This document shows, one piece after another, positions 60,204-64,000 of a DNA stretch of 64,000 nucleotides. Position 1 is the stretch's first letter; every line of letters begins with the position of its first letter. The notes under the pieces are model-generated. The model was not told where the DNA came from. It saw nothing but the letters and a program-made list of their open reading frames with translations, and searched no databases. Source of the DNA: CAIMZW01 sp037133095 (GTDB lineage Bacteria; Actinomycetota; Actinomycetes; Nanopelagicales; Nanopelagicaceae). The stretch covers positions 1 to 64,000 of the forward strand of contig JBAXOT010000005.1 of the NCBI GenBank assembly GCA_037133095.1, given 5' to 3'. The translations under genes and the position numbers were made by a program.

Positions 60204-61237
60204 AACCTTTTTTGGAAGTCAAGAATCTCAACGTCAGCTTTCCTACTGAAGATGGCAACGTAAACGCCTCGCAAGATATCTCCTTTGATGTCGCTCTTGG
60301 TGAAACTTTGGCAATCGTAGGTGAATCAGGTTCAGGAAAATCAGTTTCTAATCTCGCCATCATGGGTCTACACAATCCGGCTCGTACCATCATCTCCGGC
60401 CAAGCAATTTTAAATCTCGAGACTGGTCCAGTTGATGTCATCACTGCTCCTGCTGAAACCGTTCGTCGACTACGTGGCAAAGCAATGGCAATGATTTTTC
60501 AAGATCCGATGTCTTCACTGCACCCGTATTACTCCATTGGTGATCAAATTTCCGAAGCCTGGCGGTTGTACAACGAGGGCAACAAGAAAGATGGTCTCAA
60601 GAAGGCTACCGAGATGCTTGATCTCGTAGGGATTCCTGATGCGGCTCGTCGGGTTAACGAGTACCCGCACCAATTCTCCGGTGGCATGCGCCAACGAGTG
60701 ATGATCGCCATGGCACTGGTTAATAATCCACAACTTCTTATTGCCGATGAACCGACAACTGCTCTCGATGTGACGGTTCAATCCCAGATCTTGCAATTGT
60801 TGCGAGATATGCAAAAAGAATTCAATATGGCCGTTATTTTGATTACTCACGATCTTGGTGTTGTGGCAGAAGTCGCTGATCGAGTCAACGTTATGTATGC
60901 CGGCAAGATTGTTGAGCAAGCAAAGGTCGACGAAATTTATTATCGATCACTTCAGCCTTACACGATGGGTCTGTTGCAATCTATCCCTCGGGTAGATCAG
61001 ATTGATGGCCACAGATTAAAAACAATTCCGGGTCAGCCGCCATCGCTGATTGGGTTGCCAGCCGGTTGCTCCTTCCGCGCTCGTTGCGAGTTCGCCTCAC
61101 ATGTCGCCGGAGATCTTTGTGCGACAGTTGCGCCGGCATTGGAAGAAAAAGCATCCAAGCACTTAACGCGGTGCCATTTAACATCGGCTCAACTGGCTGA
61201 TCTCAACACATCTGATGTCAGGGGTGGCAACAATTGA
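60200..61237 (+). CDS. Peptide ABC transporter ATPase (DppD/OppD-like)
   Basis: A 345-residue ATPase: Walker A 'VGESGSGKS', Q-loop 'MIFQDPMSSLHPYYSIG', signature 'FSGGMRQRVMIAMALVNNP', Walker B 'LLIADEPTTALDV' and H-loop 'LITHDLGVVAE'. The C-terminal oligopeptide extension 'SLIGLPAGCSFRARCEFAS' with Cys residues (an Fe-S-like site in the family) is present. ATGA overlap upstream, TTGA overlap downstream. Confidence 0.93.
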   Translation: MKPFLEVKNLNVSFPTEDGNVNASQDISFDVALGETLAIVGESGSGKSVSNLAIMGLHNPARTIISGQAILNLETGPVDVITAPAETVRRLRGKAMAMIFQDPMSSLHPYYSIGDQISEAWRLYNEGNKKDGLKKATEMLDLVGIPDAARRVNEYPHQFSGGMRQRVMIAMALVNNPQLLIADEPTTALDVTVQSQILQLLRDMQKEFNMAVILITHDLGVVAEVADRVNVMYAGKIVEQAKVDEIYYRSLQPYTMGLLQSIPRVDQIDGHRLKTIPGQPPSLIGLPAGCSFRARCEFASHVAGDLCATVAPALEEKASKHLTRCHLTSAQLADLNTSDVRGGNN

Positions 61238-62217
61238 GTGAGAATGTTTTATCGTTAGAGAACTTAACTAAGCATTTTGAAACCACCACAGGTGGCGTCT
61301 TTAACAAAGTCAAAGGCGTCGTTAAGGCTGTTGATGGCGTGACATTGGATGTTGCTCGCGGCGAAACTGTTGGGTTGGTTGGTGAATCTGGCTGCGGTAA
61401 GACAACGGTAGGTCGCACCGTCTTAAAGTTATACGAACCAACTTCCGGAAAAATAATCTTCGATGGTCAAGATATTACGAAGCTCAGCCGCCATGAGATG
61501 AAGCCACTTCGCTCCCAGATGCAAATGATTTTTCAAGATCCTTTCGCTTCTTTGAATCCACGGCATACGGTGGGGACGATTGTTTCGGCTTCGTATGACA
61601 TTCATGGCATCAAACCAGAAGGTGGCACTAAGAAGGCAGTTCAAGAACTTCTTGAGCGCGTTGGCCTCAATCCAGAACACATCAATCGTTTTCCCCATGA
61701 ATTCTCCGGTGGCCAGCGCCAACGTATTGGCATCGCTAGAGCCCTAGCCCTCAAGCCAAAACTCATCGTTGCAGATGAACCGGTTTCGGCTCTTGATGTT
61801 TCCATCCAAGCCCAAGTGGTCAACCTCCTTGATGACTTGCAACAAGAATTGGGGCTCGCCTATCTCTTTGTGGCTCATGATCTTTCGGTGGTCCAGCACA
61901 TCTCCGACCGCGTTGTCGTTATGTATCTCGGCAAGGTTATGGAGATGGCGGATACGGCCGAACTCTTCCTTAAACCCCGCCACCCTTATACAAAAGCATT
62001 GCTCTCCGCAGTACCTATTCCAGATCCAGAAATTGAGCGTAAGCGCGAGCGCATTATTCTCCGAGGCGACCTACCCAGCCCGGTAAATCCGCCGGCCGGG
62101 TGCGTCTTTAATACTCGGTGCTGGAAAGTTCAAGATATTTGCCGAACCACCGTTCCAGCATTGGTGGAAATATCACCCAAGCACACGCTGGCTTGCCATT
62201 TTCCAGAGCCGGCTTAG
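61234..62217 (+). CDS. Peptide ABC transporter ATPase (DppF/OppF-like)
   Basis: A 327-residue ATPase, partner of the previous: Walker A 'VGESGCGKTT', 'MIFQDPFASLNPRHTVG', signature 'FSGGQRQRIGIARALALKP', Walker B 'LIVADEPVSALDV' and 'VAHDLSVVQHISD'; the C-terminal 'PAGCVFNTRCWKVQDICRTT' Cys motif follows. TTG start overlapping the previous TGA with GGGGTGG upstream. A bidirectional terminator follows. Confidence 0.93.
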   Translation: MSENVLSLENLTKHFETTTGGVFNKVKGVVKAVDGVTLDVARGETVGLVGESGCGKTTVGRTVLKLYEPTSGKIIFDGQDITKLSRHEMKPLRSQMQMIFQDPFASLNPRHTVGTIVSASYDIHGIKPEGGTKKAVQELLERVGLNPEHINRFPHEFSGGQRQRIGIARALALKPKLIVADEPVSALDVSIQAQVVNLLDDLQQELGLAYLFVAHDLSVVQHISDRVVVMYLGKVMEMADTAELFLKPRHPYTKALLSAVPIPDPEIERKRERIILRGDLPSPVNPPAGCVFNTRCWKVQDICRTTVPALVEISPKHTLACHFPEPA

Positions 62218-62229
62218 ATCCTGAAAAAC

Positions 62230-62264
62230 CGAAAAGCCCTCAAGTTAACCTTGAGGGCTTTTCG
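62230..62264. terminator. Bidirectional terminator
   Basis: CGAAAAGCCCTCAAG (62230-62244), loop TTAAC, CTTGAGGGCTTTTCG (62250-62264): a perfect 15-bp stem with A and T runs in its arms, placed between the convergent ATPase and lipoprotein genes. Confidence 0.88.
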
Positions 62265-62274
62265 CATGATGAAG

Positions 62275-62787
62275 TTAAACGAGTTTTCCAGTAATTGTGG
62301 CGCTGGAGCTGCCCAACGTGATGACTAAGGTGAGGGGATCGCCCACTTTGGCTGAACAACCCACGCCATAAGCGAAAGTTGCGCTGGCATTCGCAGCCAC
62401 AGGATCTGAAGGCACACCATTAATTCCGTTATCGCCATCGTTGATATCTACGCAGGCATTTGTGCCAGAATTTTGATCGATCACCATGGTGGTGAGGTCT
62501 AAGGCAGCGCTACCGCCGTTATGAACCGTGACCGACATCTTGTTCGCGACATTTCCAGCGAAAAAGTTGGTAGCAAACTGGCCGGGCTTGAAACTAGTAG
62601 GTGCCGCCACAGTGACGGTGACACCACCCGAAAGGGTGACAACACTGCCAAACGAGCCTGTTGGTTCTGCGGCGCTGGTCTGACTCGCAGTATCGGTGGG
62701 CGCGGCAACTTTGGCAGCGCCACCACATCCCGCCAGAACTAAAACGAGTCCGGCGACGGAGACAGCGGCAACAGACTTAATCTTCAT
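62275..62787 (-). CDS. Lipoprotein, DUF4352-like or unknown
   Basis: A 170-residue lipoprotein: signal with 'VLVLAGC' lipobox at about residues 15-21, a Thr/Ala/Ser linker, then a beta-sandwich-like domain ('VTLSGGVTVTVAAPTSFKPG', 'NKMSVTVHNGGSAALDLTTM') that looks like DUF4352/telokin-type domains of small surface lipoproteins. Two Cys ('TNACVDIND', 'YGVGCSAKV') may form a disulfide. GAGAGG lies 7 nt before the ATG. Role unknown. Confidence 0.7.
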   Translation of the reverse strand: MKIKSVAAVSVAGLVLVLAGCGGAAKVAAPTDTASQTSAAEPTGSFGSVVTLSGGVTVTVAAPTSFKPGQFATNFFAGNVANKMSVTVHNGGSAALDLTTMVIDQNSGTNACVDINDGDNGINGVPSDPVAANASATFAYGVGCSAKVGDPLTLVITLGSSSATITGKLV

Positions 62788-62832
62788 AGTAAACCTCTCG
62801 ACAATCTGAATAGTCTCGCAATTCTACCAGCG

Positions 62833-64000
62833 CTACCAGATGCGAACGCGCGCTGCGGGGGCCAGGTAGAGCCGATCCGTCTCGACAACACCGAACGCTT
62901 CGTAGAACTCGTTGAGATTGCGAACAATTTGATTGCAGCGAAATTCTTCGGGGGAGTGCGGGTCAATGGCAATGAGATGCCTGACCTCTTCTGGCCGACG
63001 TTTGGTACGCCAAGCTTGGGCAAATCCGAGGAAAAAGCGCTGCAAACCAGAGAAGCCATCAAGTTCCGGCGGGATTTGGCCGTTAAGCGAAATTTCATAA
63101 GCCTTAAGAGCGACTATCAGCCCACCTAAATCTCCGATGTTCTCGCCAACCGTTAGGGCACCATTCACATGGAGATCGGGGGCGTATAAAGGATGAAGCG
63201 CATCAAATTGCTCGATTAGTACTTGGGCTTGCTGGTCGAACTTTTCTCTATCTTCATCTGTCCACCAGTCGTGTAAATTTCCATCGCCATCATATTTGGA
63301 TCCCTGATCATCAAAGCCGTGTCCCATTTCATGACCAATGACCGCTCCGATTCCGCCGTAATTAGCAGCGTCATCAGCATCGAGATTAAAAAATGGCGGC
63401 TGCAAAATAGCAGCGGGGAAAACTATCTCGTTGAGCCCCGGGTTGTAATAGGCGTTCACAGTTTGCGGAGTCATGTGCCATTCACTCCGATCAACGGGCG
63501 AACCAACTTTGGCATATTCGTATTCCTGAGCAAAGGTAGTCAGTCTCGCCAGGTTGCCCATAAGGTCATCTCGAACAATTTTCAGAGCAGAGTAATCCCG
63601 CCATTTATCCGGGTAGCCGATTTTTGGCGTGAACTTTGCCAACTTTTCGAGGGCGTGAATTTTTGTTGCCTCGCTCATCCATTCGAGCGCCGAGATATCT
63701 ACTCGATAGGCTTCAAGAAGATTGGCTACCAAAATATTCATACGTTCTTTCGCAGCTGGTGGAAAATGGCGTTCGACATAAATTTGACCGATAGCTTCAC
63801 CGAGTGCGCCTTGCACCAGACCTACTCCGCGCTTCCACCGAATTCGCAACTCAGGTGTGCCGGAGAGGGTCGTGCCGTAGAAATCAAAATTCTGGGAGAT
63901 GATTTCTGAATTCAAATAAGGAGCGGCGCCACTGAGGGCATGCCAGGCTAGCCATGAACTCCATTGTGCTGGTTCGAAATCACCCAAAAGGGTGCTCATT
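62833..64000 (-). CDS. M13 family (neprilysin/PepO) metallopeptidase, partial
   Basis: The C-terminal part, at least 388 residues, of a zinc endopeptidase; the N-terminus lies beyond the window end (the ATG at 63999 is probably internal, since the family is about 640-700 residues). 'VNAYYNPGLNEIVFPAAILQ' (substrate-binding NAYY), the zinc site 'VIGHEMGHGFDDQGSKYDGD', the third ligand 'GENIGDLGG' and the terminal 'LAPAARVRIW' are all conserved. It degrades oligopeptides and lies next to a peptide importer, a sensible pairing. Confidence 0.93.
   Translation of the reverse strand, partial: MSTLLGDFEPAQWSSWLAWHALSGAAPYLNSEIISQNFDFYGTTLSGTPELRIRWKRGVGLVQGALGEAIGQIYVERHFPPAAKERMNILVANLLEAYRVDISALEWMSEATKIHALEKLAKFTPKIGYPDKWRDYSALKIVRDDLMGNLARLTTFAQEYEYAKVGSPVDRSEWHMTPQTVNAYYNPGLNEIVFPAAILQPPFFNLDADDAANYGGIGAVIGHEMGHGFDDQGSKYDGDGNLHDWWTDEDREKFDQQAQVLIEQFDALHPLYAPDLHVNGALTVGENIGDLGGLIVALKAYEISLNGQIPPELDGFSGLQRFFLGFAQAWRTKRRPEEVRHLIAIDPHSPEEFRCNQIVRNLNEFYEAFGVVETDRLYLAPAARVRIW

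Noticed and set aside
1..64000. tRNA, rRNA, prophage or integrative element
   Set aside because: No cloverleaf, rRNA segments, integrase, terminase or attachment repeats were recognised on either strand.

Overview
The window looks like a chromosomal segment of a compact-genome actinobacterium of roughly 50% G+C by eye, probably a freshwater or soil planktonic type. The evidence is actinobacterial gene families throughout, many start codons placed exactly 6-7 nt after a TANNNT -10 box (leaderless mRNAs, common in Actinobacteria), secreted proteins with an N-terminal 'ITCYKG...PKC' motif, monoderm-style lipoproteins and frequent GTG/TTG starts. The taxonomic placement is inference. I found no rRNA, tRNA, CRISPR, transposase or phage gene.

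Layout. 0-5.3 kb: small metabolic and stress genes (DUF4386 membrane protein, methyltransferase, XRE-cupin regulator, YCII-like proteins, a truncated hydrolase, acetyltransferase, DUF4287, VOC). 5.4-10.5 kb: catalase-peroxidase katG, a lipoprotein and an aldehyde dehydrogenase/DUF779 pair. 10.6-15.4 kb: a LuxR-type regulator with a degenerate receiver, two sugar-type ABC permeases without a binding protein or ATPase nearby, a beta-lactamase-fold serine hydrolase, a GNAT apparently starting at ATT, and DUF1801. 15.4-22 kb: MarC, three secreted proteins of unknown role and an MMPL transporter. 22-34.3 kb: a tightly packed stretch of single enzymes (DsbA/FrnE, TfoX-N, hydrolase, TetR/DUF4260, pirin, RidA, SDR, TrhO, GNATs, phosphodiesterase/racemase) ending in a two-component system. 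34.3-39 kb: a secreted coiled-coil protein, a methyltransferase, an Orn/Lys/Arg decarboxylase-family protein and a secreted EXORDIUM-like protein.

39.2-53.5 kb is the most distinctive region: a type IV pilus locus with pilB, pilC, four prepilin-like genes coupled by overlapping GTG starts, further prepilin genes including two copies sharing an identical 692-bp segment, and prepilin peptidase pilD. Most of the pilin ectodomains contain copies of one beta-rich module, as if a domain had been shuffled through the set. Retraction ATPase and alignment/secretin genes are not in the window.

53.5-64 kb: a GNAT, a DODA-type dioxygenase with a textbook leaderless promoter, tgt, a complete dipeptide/oligopeptide ABC importer (permease, binding protein, permease, two ATPases), a lipoprotein, and the C-terminal part of an M13 metallopeptidase running off the end.
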